This document shows positions 11,150 to 24,290 of a DNA stretch of 64,000 nt, piece after piece. A program made the translations under genes and the position numbers. The stretch comes from Eucommia ulmoides (taxonomy: Eukaryota; Streptophyta; Magnoliopsida; Garryales; Eucommiaceae): positions 21,068,803 through 21,132,802 of the forward strand of contig CM028339.1 of NCBI GenBank assembly GCA_016647705.1. The letters run 5' to 3'. The first letter of the stretch is position 1. Every line of letters begins with the position of its first letter. A model generated the notes under the pieces. The model ran no database searches. It saw nothing but the letters and a program-made list of their open reading frames with translations, and was not told the origin of the DNA.

Positions 11150-11975
11150 AGTGACGTCATTTTCCCATGATGGGGCATAGAGTTCATTAGGGGTAGTGCA
11201 TACTTGCGACATTGTACTGAGAGATCTACAAGATCTTACGTGAGGCCACCAAGGAGGTTGTTGGCCTCTTATTTCTATTTCAATTTTGGACTTGGGATCG
11301 TATGCCTAGGCTTCGCCCAACGTATCTCCAATCTACATATGAGAGTTTAGAGCCACTTGTGCCTGGACAAATTACGTTGAGAGTCGACCCTTTGGCATGC
11401 AGGTAATTTATGATGACCTTTTTGTTTGTTTTCAAGTATATTTGATGAAACTTCATCCGATAATTGTACAAGGAAGACATAAGGTAGATTCTAGACAAGA
11501 AAGAGGATAAAAGAACGAAAATTTTGCATTTCGTATGGATGTATGAGCTTCCTATGGTATACTATTCAATCTTCGACAATGAATTCATTTGATTGTATGA
11601 TGTTTTTGTATCTATTGTGGATGTCTACTATAGGTGGAGTGTTGATTATTTGTTAAATATGTTGTCCATGCACGTTCGTTGGGTTTGTTCAGATTTGTTG
11701 GATCATCTTCAGGATGACGAGACTTGTCATTCACTTTTAGTCAAACGTACAACAATATTTCATAACTTACCTCATAATGTACACTATAAAGAAATTGTTT
11801 CTATATTAATGTTTAGATGGATTGTGTGGATGTCATACATGACTGAAGTTCTTGGCGAGTTGTTTGAGTATTGTCAAGACACTGAGGAGATATAGAGGGA
11901 ACTTGTACCCCTCATATGTTTTGACATCGTTAAGTGGCACCATATTGACTGTGTGGTACAATAGTTTGAGTTAAC
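11150..11975 (+). pseudogene. plant mobile domain (PMD/MAIN-like) pseudogene
   Basis: Two blocks match the plant mobile domain by pattern. At about 11205-11405 the plus strand reads REATKEVVGLLFLFQFWTWD and then RMPRLRPTYLQS, the counterpart of the family's GGCLLLLQLWAWERLP...RP segment, followed by an intron-like GTAATT. At about 11785-11965 it reads RWIVWMSYMTEVLGELFEYC and, after an in-frame TAG at 11893, RELVPLICFDIVKWHHIDC. This matches the conserved VPLICFDIVEWH...R block near the domain end. PMD proteins are plant-specific, occur as host genes (MAIN family) and within transposons, and some act in silencing and genome stability. This copy is broken by stops and lacks a start. It ends exactly where the duplicated CCT6 segment begins. 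Confidence 0.65.
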
Positions 11976-12895
11976 GACCTAAGTTAGCTTTCTCATGTTA
12001 CAACCTACGTGTATAACTTCATCCACTAGTAGCCGTTGCGATGTAATTACCGAGCTGCAAGCAAACAATAACGCATTTTTTTTATTCAATGGAAAAGCCG
12101 AGAAACCAAATATATATACACACACGAAAGGAAAAATACGATAATTAGAAGAATAAATAATAGAGCCAAATGCCATGGAGATTGTAAGACATCACTAAAT
12201 TTATCATGAGACCAAAATCTATACTTTTATATTTTTATAACAATTCAAGGGGTTTTGACACTTCGTACCCATGAACCATTATTTTACTTTGGTCCCCTTG
12301 AAAATTTTGTATAAAAGGACTATATATGTGTGTGTGTGTGTATGAGTCTGTGGACAGGAAAAAGAATGAAGAGAAAGGAGGAGACTGAAATTGCTCATAA
12401 AACCTCTTAAAAATAGTCAAGTGCATGACAAGTGATTGTTCTTCGTCCGAAATTGCAATGGGCTAATGACTTGGACTATAGTGGTATGCTTAAGAAACTT
12501 TTAAAGCGTTATATGTTCAAATTGAAACCATGGGGACCAAAGTGAGATTGTGGTCAAACTTCAGCAGTGCAAAAATGTCGAAACCCCAAAAATGAATTAA
12601 AATCTTTAAAATTTTACATAAACCCACCCTGATATGTATAAATATCTAAAAAAAAATCCAATTTTTTTAACCTTACCGAAATCAATTTTCTAGATCTGTC
12701 ATTGCTCATATGAGCTTATATTCAATTTCAAAAATAATTGTATATATGTGTGTGCGCGCGCGCGAGAGCACTCATAATAGGAAATTTAAGAAGAGGAAAA
12801 AATGCAGTGAGAAAAATAATATGTTAAGAGTATCAGAAAGATTTGCTTCAGTCTTCATTTTTCGCTCTCTTTTCGCCCAAGTGTTGGGAATGTAA
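11972..12895 (-). pseudogene. duplicated 3' segment of CCT6 (distal last exon and exon 13 remnant)
   Basis: This block repeats the CCT6 3' region at 14422-15260. It contains a second last exon at 11979-12054 with an intact acceptor (GCTTGCAG|C) and an open 76-nt frame ending RKLT-stop. Shared intron sequence follows (for example ATAGAGCCAAAYGCCATGG and TTTATCATGAGACCAAA). Near 12805-12850 there is a decayed counterpart of exon 13. Exon 14 is missing. The distal exon encodes changes at conserved positions (DEVIHVGCNMRKLT against [14 protein letters not shown] in the nearer copy). Most of these are G-to-A or C-to-T changes. It may be dead, or it may serve as an alternative 3' exon of CCT6. Confidence 0.75.
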
Positions 12896-12931
12896 TGGCC
12901 GAAAAACTTGCTATTTTTCTTCTAACTCTAA

Positions 12932-13940
12932 CGGTTCATTTGATTGGATCGAATGAAATTAGGGTGGAATAAAATTAGAGAAATAATGGAACGAGATAAA
13001 GAATTGAATGAATTTGTTAATGAAATCACTATTAGATTCTCGTGTTTAGTTGTTATTGTATGTTTAAAAAAATTGAATGAAATAGTACTCTTTTATATAT
13101 CAATTTTGAGATCAAATTCTTTCACAAATATACCTAATAATAATATATTTTGAAAAAATGACTACAAAATATGATTAATATCCTATGTGAAAAATGTTCA
13201 AAATCTATCAACAACTAAAATCTTTTTGTTCTTAAATTTTTGTTTTCGCTTTGGGAGCATAAATAGATTTTTTTATTTTATTTTTTTTATCAAATATTTA
13301 TTTTTGTATGGGAATAGAAACATATTTGGTGTTCTCAAATTTTCACTTCCTTTTCATATATAAATTTTTTTGCTTCTCAAATTTCTATTTTTAATTCAAG
13401 AAAACAATTAGAATTTTTGTTCCCAATTTTTCGTTTCTATTTCAAGAACAATAACATATTTTTTGTTCTCAAATTAATGTTTCTGTTTTGAGAACATGAA
13501 CTGGTTTTTTTAACTTTCAAATTTTTATTTTTGTTCGAAATGTAAGTATGTGAAAACAAGAAAATATGTTTTTGTGTAGGAGAAACATAAACAGAAATCT
13601 AGAAACAAAAAAAAAAAAACATGTTTCTATTCCAAAAAAAATTGAGAACAAAAAAAATCTATTAATTGTATTCCCGAAACAAAAACAGAATATTAGAAAA
13701 ATACAAACTATTTTCTTTTTCAAAATAAAAATATAAGATTGAGAACAGAATATTTTGTTTACTTCATTTAATGAAGAATATTTTTTATTCAAATTAATAT
13801 ATAACTAAATTGATAAAAATATGAAATATCGAATTTATTTTTAAATTGAGAATGTCATAATGATGTGAAATATTTTAGGTGTAAACCAAACCCCCCAAAA
13901 CATTATGCAATCCTATTCCACCCCCACTCCAAACGCACCA
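12932..13940. mobile_element. PIF/Harbinger-like nonautonomous element (1.0 kb)
   Basis: It is flanked by TAA (12929-12931 and 13941-13943). Its ends, CGGTTCATTTGATTGG and inverted TGGTGCGTTTGGAGTGG, match imperfectly. The interior is AT-rich and made of repeats of a TTGAGAACAAAAACAGAAATT-type word in inverted sense (13230-13780). The same word fills the elements at 48909 and 60.6 kb, so the three look like one family. No transposase was seen. Confidence 0.55.
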
Positions 13941-13943
13941 TAA

Positions 13944-14426
13944 TGTTGAACAAGGGTGTCATATCATCAATTCTACGATGATAGTGTTTTTAATCTACTT
14001 TTGGAAAAATAAATAGAAAAAGCATAAAAACTATATATTATTACTACTAGAATTTTGTTCCCTTTTTTTTGGAACAGAACAAAACATCCATCATGATTTG
14101 ACATTGACTTTCCTAGTTTAATATAACAAACATAAAATTTGTAGGTAACAGTTGCAATAATGAAAAAAGGAATAATAAAATCAACCCCAACACAAATGCA
14201 TAACATCAAAAGCTGATACAGAAAAAGACAAAATTTCAAGGCATACAAATTTCTTCTCCACCATATCATACAGTGTGTTTCCAAAAATAAAAAAAAACAA
14301 TTAAAATTAGACTTATACATAACAGCGAAAAAATGTTGAATCATTCAACTACGGGTGGTGTCATAACCAGCATTGTTTTTAACCTAAGTTGTTAAATCCA
14401 TCTCCGTCTCGGTGAGTTATGAAGAC
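13944..14426. other. 3' flank / UTR region of CCT6
   Basis: AT-rich DNA just downstream of the proximal CCT6 stop codon. It would contain the 3' UTR and poly(A) site if the proximal last exon is used. No distinct terminator signal or gene is recognised. Confidence 0.35.
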
Positions 14427-14502
14427 CTAAGTTGGCTTTCTCATGTTACGACCTGTGCGTATAACTTCATCCACCAGTAGTAGCTGCGATGTGATTACCG
14501 GG
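14427..14502 (-). other. CCT6: proximal last exon of CCT6 with a lost splice acceptor
   Basis: The exon encodes [13 protein letters not shown] and [10 protein letters not shown] with stop TAG at 14427. This is the better-conserved of the two last exons. In transcript sense the upstream sequence is GTTTTTGCGG|CCCGG, where the distal copy has GCTTGCAG|CTCGG. The invariant A of the acceptor is therefore G. No other AG occurs in the ~50 nt upstream. Confidence 0.85.
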
Positions 14503-17500
14503 CCGCAAAAACACAATAATGCATTTTTTTATTCAATGAAAAAATCGAGAAACCAAATATATATATATATATACGAACATGAAATAAGGAAGAAAAAATA
14601 CAATAATTAGAAGGATAAATAATAGAGCCAAACGCCATGGCCCATGGAGATCGTAAGATAGACAATTTATCATGAGACCAAATTCTACGGATGCAACTCT
14701 TGCCTGGAGCTGTATATGTACAAATGTAACAAACAGGAAGAAAGAGGGATTGTTCTTTGAAGAGACATTCAATTTTTTACACACCCTGAGTTTATTATTT
14801 GACGCTTGACGGAATAATTGTCAAAAATACCCTCCATTTGACGGTCAATAGGTTCCCCCGTGTGCTGATTTAGTCCCACGACATTTCCTCTATCGTGCTC
14901 TCCCTGAAACAAATATCCAGATAGCATAAGAACCTCACATGCAATGGCAAAGCAACGTAAGGTCGAGGGGAAACTCAAGCCCCCCTCAACTTTTGAAATT
15001 TTTCACTTTTACCTTTATATTTTTATAAAAATTCAATTAAAACTTTTAAAATTTTGACATAAGCCCCCCCTAATTGATATAAATATCTAATAAACATCTA
15101 AATATTTTTTTTAACCCTCCCTCAATCAATTTTCTAGATCCGCCGTTGCTCATATGAGCTTTCAAAAATAGATGAAACTATATTTATATATATATATATA
15201 TATATATACATGTGCTCATAATAGGAAATTTAAGAAGAAAAAAAATACCGTGAGAGAAATGATAACATCTTGAGTGTCGAGTCCTGAATTTTCAGCTAGT
15301 GTTTTAGGTACAACAAGAAGAGCATTAGCAAAAGCTTCAACACCGAGTTGGGCACGCTGTTCACAGTTCATGGACAACCAGTGTTCAGAAAATTATAAAT
15401 ATAAACAGAATGTTTAAAAACTGTTTGCAGGAAAAAAGAAAAGTTAGGTATTCGAATCATACTCCTTGCACAGTTTTTTTCACTTCATTGATAAGGTATT
15501 GTCTTGCTGCGACTTCAAAAGCCCCTGCCCCCTGAAACATAGACAACAAACTTTACATGCCAGAAATTCTGTAATAAGTAGCCTCTAATAATTTTTATTT
15601 TGAATCAATCAGAATCATGAATAAAAAACATTTTATCCCAAAATTTCATGATTGAATAATAATATTAAAAAGAAAAAACAAGTACTAAACCAGGTCCACT
15701 CTTCACATCCACATCTCACGTTACATCATTTTTTTTCCAAAACCTTAAACCTAGAAACACATACATCTTCACTAATCGCTTATGCAGAGTCATGCATTAA
15801 TTGCCTTGGTATGCAGTCCTCCCATGATAAACAATAATTTAAATGTCATATTTATACGCCAAGCTTACATTGATCCAATGTTTTATGCCAAATATCATAC
15901 AAGCCAATATGTTGAATATCAATGGTACTCTATTACTTGAATCTAACGAAGAATTGAAAAGCATAATCAAATGAGCAGCTCCAATGCATATAAGGAAACA
16001 CAGGGAAGATGTTCAAAAATCTTGAAGAAATAGCCAAAGAGGAAAGGATTCATTTATTCCAGGATGGCTTGTCAAAAGGAAATATTTTCGTAGGCACTAC
16101 AAACATTTAAGGCTGTAAACAGGAGTCTTCCATGTTACGTATTTTTTGAACATTTCACAATTTAACAATTATGTTCAACAAGTCTAAACTAATAAACCAT
16201 CACAGCAGGATCCAATTCAGTCAAGCACACAGTAAGCACATTTAGTGTGAGAATTTCCATGTGTAATGATTCTCTTACATATAAGTCACACAAGATGTTT
16301 TAGAAATCAATGCTAACATTTTTCTAATATTCATTGTAAAGATTATAATAATATAATTTATGATTTTACAGATTAGTGCTCCAACCACCTTAGCACCTGA
16401 AAAATCGCATATACTAACAAAAGTAAAGCTGATCCATCTACATCATATTTTTGACTGCCCATGAAGCAGTATAAAAAAGCCATAAGACATAAGCACACAA
16501 GGATGACATACATTTGCAGTTTCTGCATCTTCAATGACATACGAAAGATTAGACGCAAAACTTACAAGTACAACTGCTTCATCTTCAATGGTATTCTTGA
16601 CTGCTCTCAAGCCATCACGAACGGCATCCTTAATTTGTGCAATGGTATGGTCGTTAGGTCCTGTAAAAAAAAAAAAAAAACAGTACAGGGTGACTACTTG
16701 ATTACCCGTGGTAATCAGATTGTGTTCGGCATATAAAAGGAATAAATGCTCCAGTCTACTGGACAACAGTTTAACAACATTAACTTGAAATTTAGAGCAA
16801 AGAATCATTTCATGTACCTTTTATCAGGATTGTGCAAGAATAAGGGTTCTTTACATTTTCCACAAAAGTATACTTCTCTTCTCCAAGAACATGCTCATAT
16901 ACCAGTCCAGCCCAACCAAGGCAGTCAGGAGTCAAGTCATCAACAGAATTAACAGCTTCCCCACCACAAGCCAAAACCAATCTTTCCATATTTCTCCTCT
17001 TTGCTCTACGAAGGGCAATGATCTAAAGAAAAACCACATTTGTAAAATAATAGCTTTATAACGAAAGAAATGTGTAGAAACAAAAACAATTAAATCTTGA
17101 ACCAATTTTCAAGCAAATATGATCTCAAAGTGATAGAAGAAGTAATGTAACCAATTTTCTATTGAAATTCAAATTCCTTCTTTTCTTATTCTTACTAAGC
17201 ATTTCTTATTCTTACTAAGCATCTGAACCGTGATTTGTCTTCTTATAACTCATCAACCAGATACATTCATTTTTGAAAGAACTGTTCAAAGAACAAGTGA
17301 CGTCCTCTCTGCTGATCCTCAGACTTACCCTCCATCAAGTAATGGTATTTATTATGTTTGTGAAATTGACATTGCAAGCAATAAATATCTTTATAGATTC
17401 CTATGTATACTAAACTACTACAGCATTTTATGACTTTAGTTATTCATTTTATTCAAAAAAAGAAAAACCATCTTGAACCATTTTCAAGCAAATATAGATC

Positions 17501-20500
17501 GCAAATATGATTTCAAAGTGATAGAAGAAGTCACGTAAGCAATTTATGTCTCCATTTATTTGAGTATGTTATTCATTTGAAATATCAACCAAGAAAATAA
17601 CATGCCTATGCTGAAAGTCCGTTTCTTATAAAATGAGATAGTATTTTTTTTTTTTTTTCCTCTGAAAATTAGAAAAAGAATCTAATGCATGCTTGTGCTG
17701 AAAGTCCGTTTCTTATAAAATGAGATAGTATTTTTTGTTTTTTACTCAGAAAATTAGAAATAGAATCTAATGCAATACCAATTTAGACAGCATATGAAGG
17801 CTATCAAAAAGACACACAACACGTGATATGTTCTAAAGCATGTTTACATGCAAATATGCAATCGGGTTTCAACAGTAATAAGCAATCACAATAGCCACAT
17901 TCTGTTTCATCTCAGTTAATATTCACAACAAAAATTGATTTCTTAACTGAGGACCTTCTGATGCAGGACAGGAAGATGATCCCGGACAAGATCAAAACTT
18001 AAGAATTTTAAGAAATGATAATCAAAAATATAATTATGAGACCAACGTAAGGCAGTTGAGAAACCGGGAACAAGTAAATATGCAATTCAGCAATCAATCA
18101 AGTCATAAGTCTACATTCCACAACAAGTCAGAGCCCTTCGTACAGGCCACCCAAAGAACAAGATAATGTCTAGCCTAATGAAAACACTTCATTAATGACT
18201 ACTGGCTACCGATTCCCTAAATTAGGAATTATAAATATTTAGGAACTAGGAAGCTAAAACATATAAATTAATGTAAACTGCATCACTGTGTTCCCCATCA
18301 CCTTATAATTCTGATTGTGGAAATAGTGGAAGAAATAAAATTAAAAAATGATTAAAGTCAAATATAAATACCAAGCTACACAAGCATCCATTGAAATGCA
18401 TAATGATTGTTTAAAATATTGCGCTTGTCTCACACCAAGCCAGAGCAAAAATAAAGTACACAAAAAACAAATAGCATAAAAAACGTAATAGAACTCCTTT
18501 AAGATTCAGATATGAACTCTAAGCTTTTGCAGGTTGAGAAATCTGAAGCAAAATCAAAACCCAACTAGCATAAAGTTGGCATCCAATGAACTCCAGGACT
18601 ATCAAATAAGGCTCTAACACAAACTTGTTAAAGACAACAGGAATCCAGGAAACACAAACAAAGGATGAAGTAGGCTTGACTTACTCCTGCTCTTGCGAGA
18701 AGATCCAATGAAGGAGGATCAATCCCCTTCTGATTAATAATGACAAAGTTGTTGTCATTACCCGTGCAGACCTACAAGAAGGCCTCAAATATAAACATCA
18801 CCAAGCCAATAATATGAATAAAAAAACGCTCCAATAAATATCATACAAATCACCTAAATTATTTACCTTGTTCTTTAGGGTAATGATTTTTTTCACTCTC
18901 TCATCCACTAAACGCCGTTCTGCCGCTACCATTGCCTCTCTTTGCTCCGCGCTCGAGTAGAAAAAACCTGCATTTATTTCGCTGAAGTAGTGGTATCAGG
19001 CTTGTGCAAATCAACGAAACATTAGTTGCATATGCCCAAACTCTAAAATTTAAAGCAAACTTTAAAATCTTATATCAACATCAACTTCAAACTGACTGGA
19101 AATACAATGAGAATTACAATGTCTCTAAACAAAATCCTCAAACTCTGGCTGAGAAAAGGTAAAGTGTGTAGCAGATAAAATGCTTTGTAACCAAATGGCA
19201 GTTTAAGTTCCAAGATGAAACATCAAAGCTGAATCTGAGTAAAATAAGCTAGAATGTATCATATGCTTTTTAATAATACAACCATCGGGTGCCTTAATCC
19301 TTATTTGAGAATCATGCATGAAAAGTGACATGTTACAATCATGTACTTCCAAGCCTGAGAAATGTGACAAAATACCAATTAAAAGTTTATCAAATCCTCA
19401 AATGAAATTCTCTGAGGTGCAAACAGAACAGACTATATGACATGCAAGGTTCCCAGTGAGAATATCACGAGTTAAACCTCGTGAATCGGTCAACAAATCT
19501 GTAATGAAAATATTAACATAGAATGATCAAAGATAGATTTTACAGCTGGAAGAGGGAGCATGAATTCTATGGAGGAAAAGAAAAAACACATTAACATCAA
19601 AACACATTCCCCTTGATCTGCAAAATATATATTTATAAAAATTACCTTTTCTCATACTCTAGTGACACATTGCAAGTCAAGATGTAACAGTTCTCCGATC
19701 GCCTCTTCATGTCAGGGTGTCTTGAACCATGGTCAAGGACAAGTCCCTCAACCTAAAAAGAACAAAATGACAAAATGAAAAGGCAAAGATAACAGAAGCA
19801 TGCAATTGTAATTCTAAGTCCCTTCCTCTTCTCTCTAAAACACACGCTTGCACAGCACACATGTATAAACAATTGGATAAAATGCTTGCACACATCGTAG
19901 GCGGATTAGGCAGGTCAACAGGTGAAAATGAAGCTACTATAATCACTGTTCATACTTTGAAGAAAATGAAGATTTAAATCAAGAATAGTGAAAATTCTGG
20001 GCCACATACCAAACGAGTATCTACATCAAACTTGTGGCGCATATGCATAATTTCGACCATGAACAGATCAATTGCTTCTTCAGGCTTGCAAATGCAGAGA
20101 ACCTGTCACATCTAATAATTAGTATTTGAATGCAAAAATTATATCAACATAACCACTAACCTATAATATTTGTGGAAGTATTAATATTTGTAAACTTTTT
20201 TAAAGGATTTTTCTTCAGATACATCTCAAATTACCAACCATATCCCAGAAGATTCTCTATAAGTATACAACTATGCCGCCATAAGGCAAACGTGATCCAC
20301 CTATTGAACTCTTTTAGATTCCTAAAACTTCTGATTTGAATTTTCCTTATTTCGTTGAACATGTTCTTAAATCCAAAATAAAAAATTGGAGTCACGAATT
20401 AAGTTATATACAAGAATATATATCAAGTAAATTGTATCTGACTTTTTTAATGTTAAACAACAATTTATTAATAAAAGTCAAAATATTTTAACATGCATAT

Positions 20501-22592
20501 TGCATAAGAAAAATTCATTAGACAAAGAATATACATGCCAAATATAATTTAAACATGATATTTTGATCTTCATATAAGTTAGTATATAAAAATATCCATG
20601 TATGAGGCACATTGGTGCATTACTGGTACCAATGTTAAATATCATTATTGAAATGATCGCCACAAATAAATATTTAAACAGGTAAATTCAGGTTAAATTT
20701 GTTTTGCTATCGAAATGGGTTCATATGTGAAATCAAACTTCCACATATGTATATACAAGCATAAGGAGCACTCACCGCATTTACAACAATGTCAGTCAAT
20801 TGGTCTGCCAATGTTTCATACAGCTGCCAAAACAACGGAAACCATAATCAAAGAGCACATACTAGAATATGTTTGAGCTCATTAAAAAAAAACAATGGAG
20901 AAGGAAGTGGAACAAACCTTTGTTCTTAGTGTTGTTCTCGCCACCATATTGAGAATCTCTTTGTCAGGTTCATCTCCAATCACGACAGGAGTCTTAAATT
21001 TCTCAAGGAATTGTAGTGTAGCTCTTTTTGCGATTTCAAAGCCATCAACTAGAACTCGAGGGTGCATACCTGCAAGGAGGAAAGAGGAAATAGAAAATTG
21101 TCTCATTGACCTATCTATCGATATGCAAGGAAATAGAAAACAGGCAACTAGATGGGAAATGGTGATCACCATTAAACAAACAAGTTTATAAAACATGACT
21201 GTGAGCTAGCATGTCAAAAATTATGTGATGCATAACCACAATAAAGAAAATTTGACTCCAAAGTACAAAAAATGAGAAAGGAGTGAACAAAGAAAAATCA
21301 AATGCTTTGCAAAGGAACTGATGATTCTTTCTCATACAATTAGGAAGAAAGAAAAAAGGGAAAGAAAGACAGAATCATTTTTTTAATACAAATGACAATT
21401 TAAAGTTGTACATATTCATATCAAGAGACTAAAATCGTAGTAAGCCAAGATCCATTAAACAAGATCAATTAACAAAGTGCCAAAACCTTCATCTATGCAG
21501 CGTTCAGATTGCTTCATGAGCGCGCCAATAAAGAGCACTGTAGAAGTTGTACCATCTCCACTAGTATCATCTTGCGCAACAGCAGTCCTTGCAATCATAA
21601 TGGCAGTTGGGTTTTGAATTTGCTGCAACCATACACAAGACATCAATCACTTGGAGAGAATAGCCACATCCAACAATAAATTAAAACATCCTGAATGAGA
21701 ACAAATATCACAAAATGGAGCTTTATTTTTTGCTTTCCTAAATTCAAATGGATTTTTTTTGTGCTTCATCTACCAATCATTTTTTACACCCCTATTAGCT
21801 AAGAAGGTTTGGTACTGAGTACTAACGTTCAAAGTTCACATGAAGTGTCATGTACCATTACTAAAAATTTCACTACAACACTTGTTCAAAAGGTCAGCTT
21901 TACTGCTCAACTACTTTCAGATGTCTCCTTTCCACCTCCGTTGAACCATGTGCCATTCTTAATATTAATTTACATTAGAAATTCAAAATCACTATCATCT
22001 CCCAAACACAAAATCTATTGTTTCTTAACACCAATACAATTCCTAATTATTGCTTTATCATTGAACCCAAACGACCATAATTCTTACACATTAACCCTGA
22101 GTTTAGTAGTTACTGAATTTAAAAAGAAGATGATATTAATGACATGCCAAAACATGGCTACACAGTTCATGGCACAAATGCCATCAATATTATAGTACGT
22201 GAACACTAACATCCAATGCCAACACATCAGAAACATTCAACGGAAAGGTTCATAACGTCTACGCTCTTATATTAAACAAATTATTTTAGGGGAAAAGATA
22301 GAGAGGATTGATTGATCTAACCATCTCTTTCAAAAGCGTGTTACCATCCTTGGTGAGTTTAATATCGCCAGCTCCACCAACAAGCCTAAAAAATTGAAGG
22401 AAAATGAGGAAAATTGGAAAAATAGCTGCGGAAATGAAAATTAAAGAAAAACACATACATCTTAATGGTCCCTTTGGGACCAAGGTTGGTCTTGAGGACA
22501 TCTTGCAAGCCCTTAGCCGCATTGATATTCATGTGCAGAGCAGCAGATTTGTTGAGAACTTCCGCATTCGGATTTAGAACTCGCAGAGACAT
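14427..22592 (-). CDS. CCT6: T-complex protein 1 subunit zeta (CCT6), 15 coding exons, 535 aa
   Basis: CCT6 is one of eight paralogous subunits of the ATP-driven cytosolic chaperonin TRiC/CCT, which folds actin, tubulin and other proteins. Exons: 22459-22592, 22322-22385, 21487-21622, 20918-21069, 20776-20823, 20010-20102, 19646-19752, 18867-18981, 18685-18771, 16818-17022, 16566-16660, 15463-15531, 15249-15356, 14785-14903, 14427-14502. They sum to 1,608 nt with phases intact, equal to the usual family length. Visible motifs: start [20 protein letters not shown], nucleotide-binding [10 protein letters not shown] (about 36-45), GDGTTSTV (about 88-95), [12 protein letters not shown] in the intermediate/equatorial part, [11 protein letters not shown] (from 413) and C-terminal [14 protein letters not shown]. 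All junctions are GT-AG except the last acceptor, where AG reads GG (14503-14504). Without that splice, reading through intron 14 ends the protein at INSGCVKN, losing about 25 residues. Start chosen from the family N-terminus and good ATG context (GCGAAGATGT). Confidence 0.93.
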
Positions 22593-22890
22593 CTTCGCTC
22601 CTAGCATGCACCAGAAGGATCAAGCATCATTGCAACAAAGTGAGTAAACCAATACTGCAGTGAGTGCGTTAGAGTACAGTATCATCTATACATATTAAGC
22701 GCAAAGAAGATGATTACCTGATACGAGCCAAATCTATAGAAGATTGGTGGTTATCAGAGAGAGACGGCGGAGAAGATCGACGGCGTTCGAAGAGATGCTC
22801 CGTCGGAGAGGGAGAACTGATGAAGGAGATGAAAAACTACTTTCTGCACTGACTGGCGGGGTGGGTTCTAGGGCATTTACAACATTACGA
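22593..22890 (-). other. CCT6: CCT6 5' UTR with a 5' UTR intron
   Basis: A good donor (CAG|GTAATC, intron from 22717) and acceptor (GCTAG|GAGCGAAG, exon resumes at 22600) bracket a 116-nt intron just before the ATG. The leader exon would run from about 22890 to 22718. Leader introns are common in plant housekeeping genes. The transcription start is inferred from the TATA box and not seen directly. Confidence 0.55.
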
Positions 22891-22916
22891 CGTCGCTTTC
22901 TTTTGAAGGTAAATTC

Positions 22917-22925
22917 ATTTATAGA
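22917..22925 (-). promoter_or_regulatory. putative CCT6 TATA box
   Basis: Minus-strand sequence TCTATAAATGA lies about 330 bp upstream of the start codon and about 90 bp from the edge of the copia 3' LTR (23014). A GACGTC (ACGT-core) site lies just downstream near 22890. Confidence 0.45.
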
Positions 22926-23013
22926 CCCCCAAGGTTTCTCATTTTCTCGTAATATTCCTATTATTTTGAATCCTCTATGGGTCCATCTACAATACATTTG
23001 TGACAATACACTT

Positions 23014-23187
23014 TGTTAGAATAATTAAGAAATAGAATAGAGAACCGGAAATGATTGTATTGATGTTTAAGAAAATAATATACATTATAAAGATATACAA
23101 TAAGAATATTTATAGGGGACTAAGGGAACCCTAGAGTTAGGGTTTTGTCTTGATAGGCTAAGTCCATATATTATATTAACATTAACA
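23014..23187 (-). repeat. copia 3' LTR (174 bp)
   Basis: Ends are TGTTAGAATAATT and ATTAACATTAACA. It aligns along its length with 45661-45820 plus 48610-48623, with roughly 15-20% differences by eye, which indicates an old insertion. It lies immediately upstream of CCT6 in the same orientation. Confidence 0.85.
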
Positions 23188-24084
23188 TCTCCCTCAAACT
23201 TAAAGCGGCAAATGAGATGTGAACTTGAGTTTAAAATCAGAGAATAAAAGTATCCGATGTCACACCCCACCCCGGAGCACCCGTCATTCGACCTGACATC
23301 ACCGGACCAATCCACGAATATCCCAGCATACAAATATACATACACACTCGTGCTACTATAAAATTTTTCCTAAAAAATATATATACCTATTCCCAGAATT
23401 TGGGAGCACTCCTGTCCCAAAAATCCACAACCAAAAAATACCAAAATACCTGAACCTTCTGCGGTTCACATCCGACCGACTCACCTCCAACACGACACAA
23501 CCTCTGGACTCTCCCTAGTATCAGTAGTGGACCAACTCCTAGCCGCGGTACGTGAAACAAAAAAAATTTATCCGTGTACTGTCTTCATAATAAAAATATT
23601 TCATAGATCAAATATAAATAAATAACACCACGTCTGAAATATAATATTATAAAATCACATACCCTGTTCCACTGCCACCAATGAAATAATATAACAATAA
23701 TACCATATATCGCACACCATATTCGAAACCAGTTCCCCCACTGTCACCAATGTAAAGAAATAATGTATATTTAAAATACCAAATTCAAACATTTTAAATC
23801 AACCACACCCAGCCATTTTAAACCACCAATTGAAATATTTTAAATCCATCCATTCCAAATATTTTAAATCAACCAGAATACTATATCTATTCAAGTAGTG
23901 TAAATCGACCGAAATAATAAATATATTTATATGTCAACCATTTTAAAGTAATATATATATAGTTTATCGTATACCAACAATACACCACACCACCCTCCGA
24001 CTAGCCATAGGATCGTTTTAGCCTCACGATTGGGAGTTGCAACAGTACCGTATCCCCTGTAGGATTTGCCTTTCTAACGGGTCA

Positions 24085-24290
24085 CAACAACGCTCTGCCG
24101 GACTTTGCCTAGCAAATAATCAACACTCTGCAGGACTATGCCTGGCGGATAAACAACGCTCTGTAAGACTATGCCTAGCAGATAATCAATACTCTACCGG
24201 ACTATGTCTAGCAGATAATTAACGCTCTGTCAAACTATGCCTAGCAGACAAACAATGCTCTGGCGGACTGTGCCTAGGAGATAAACAACG
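24085..24290. repeat. ~33-bp tandem repeats in element A (continuing at 38573-38665)
   Basis: Units of the form CAACGCTCTGCCGGACTATG followed by CCTAGCAGATAAT recur about six times here and about three times after the Ogre insertion. The array shows that the Ogre landed inside a GCTCTGC unit. Confidence 0.8.

Noticed and set aside
22744..23019. Plus-strand 91-codon frame upstream of CCT6
   Set aside because: It overlaps the CCT6 leader and promoter, is arginine-rich, and has no recognised domain or splice support.
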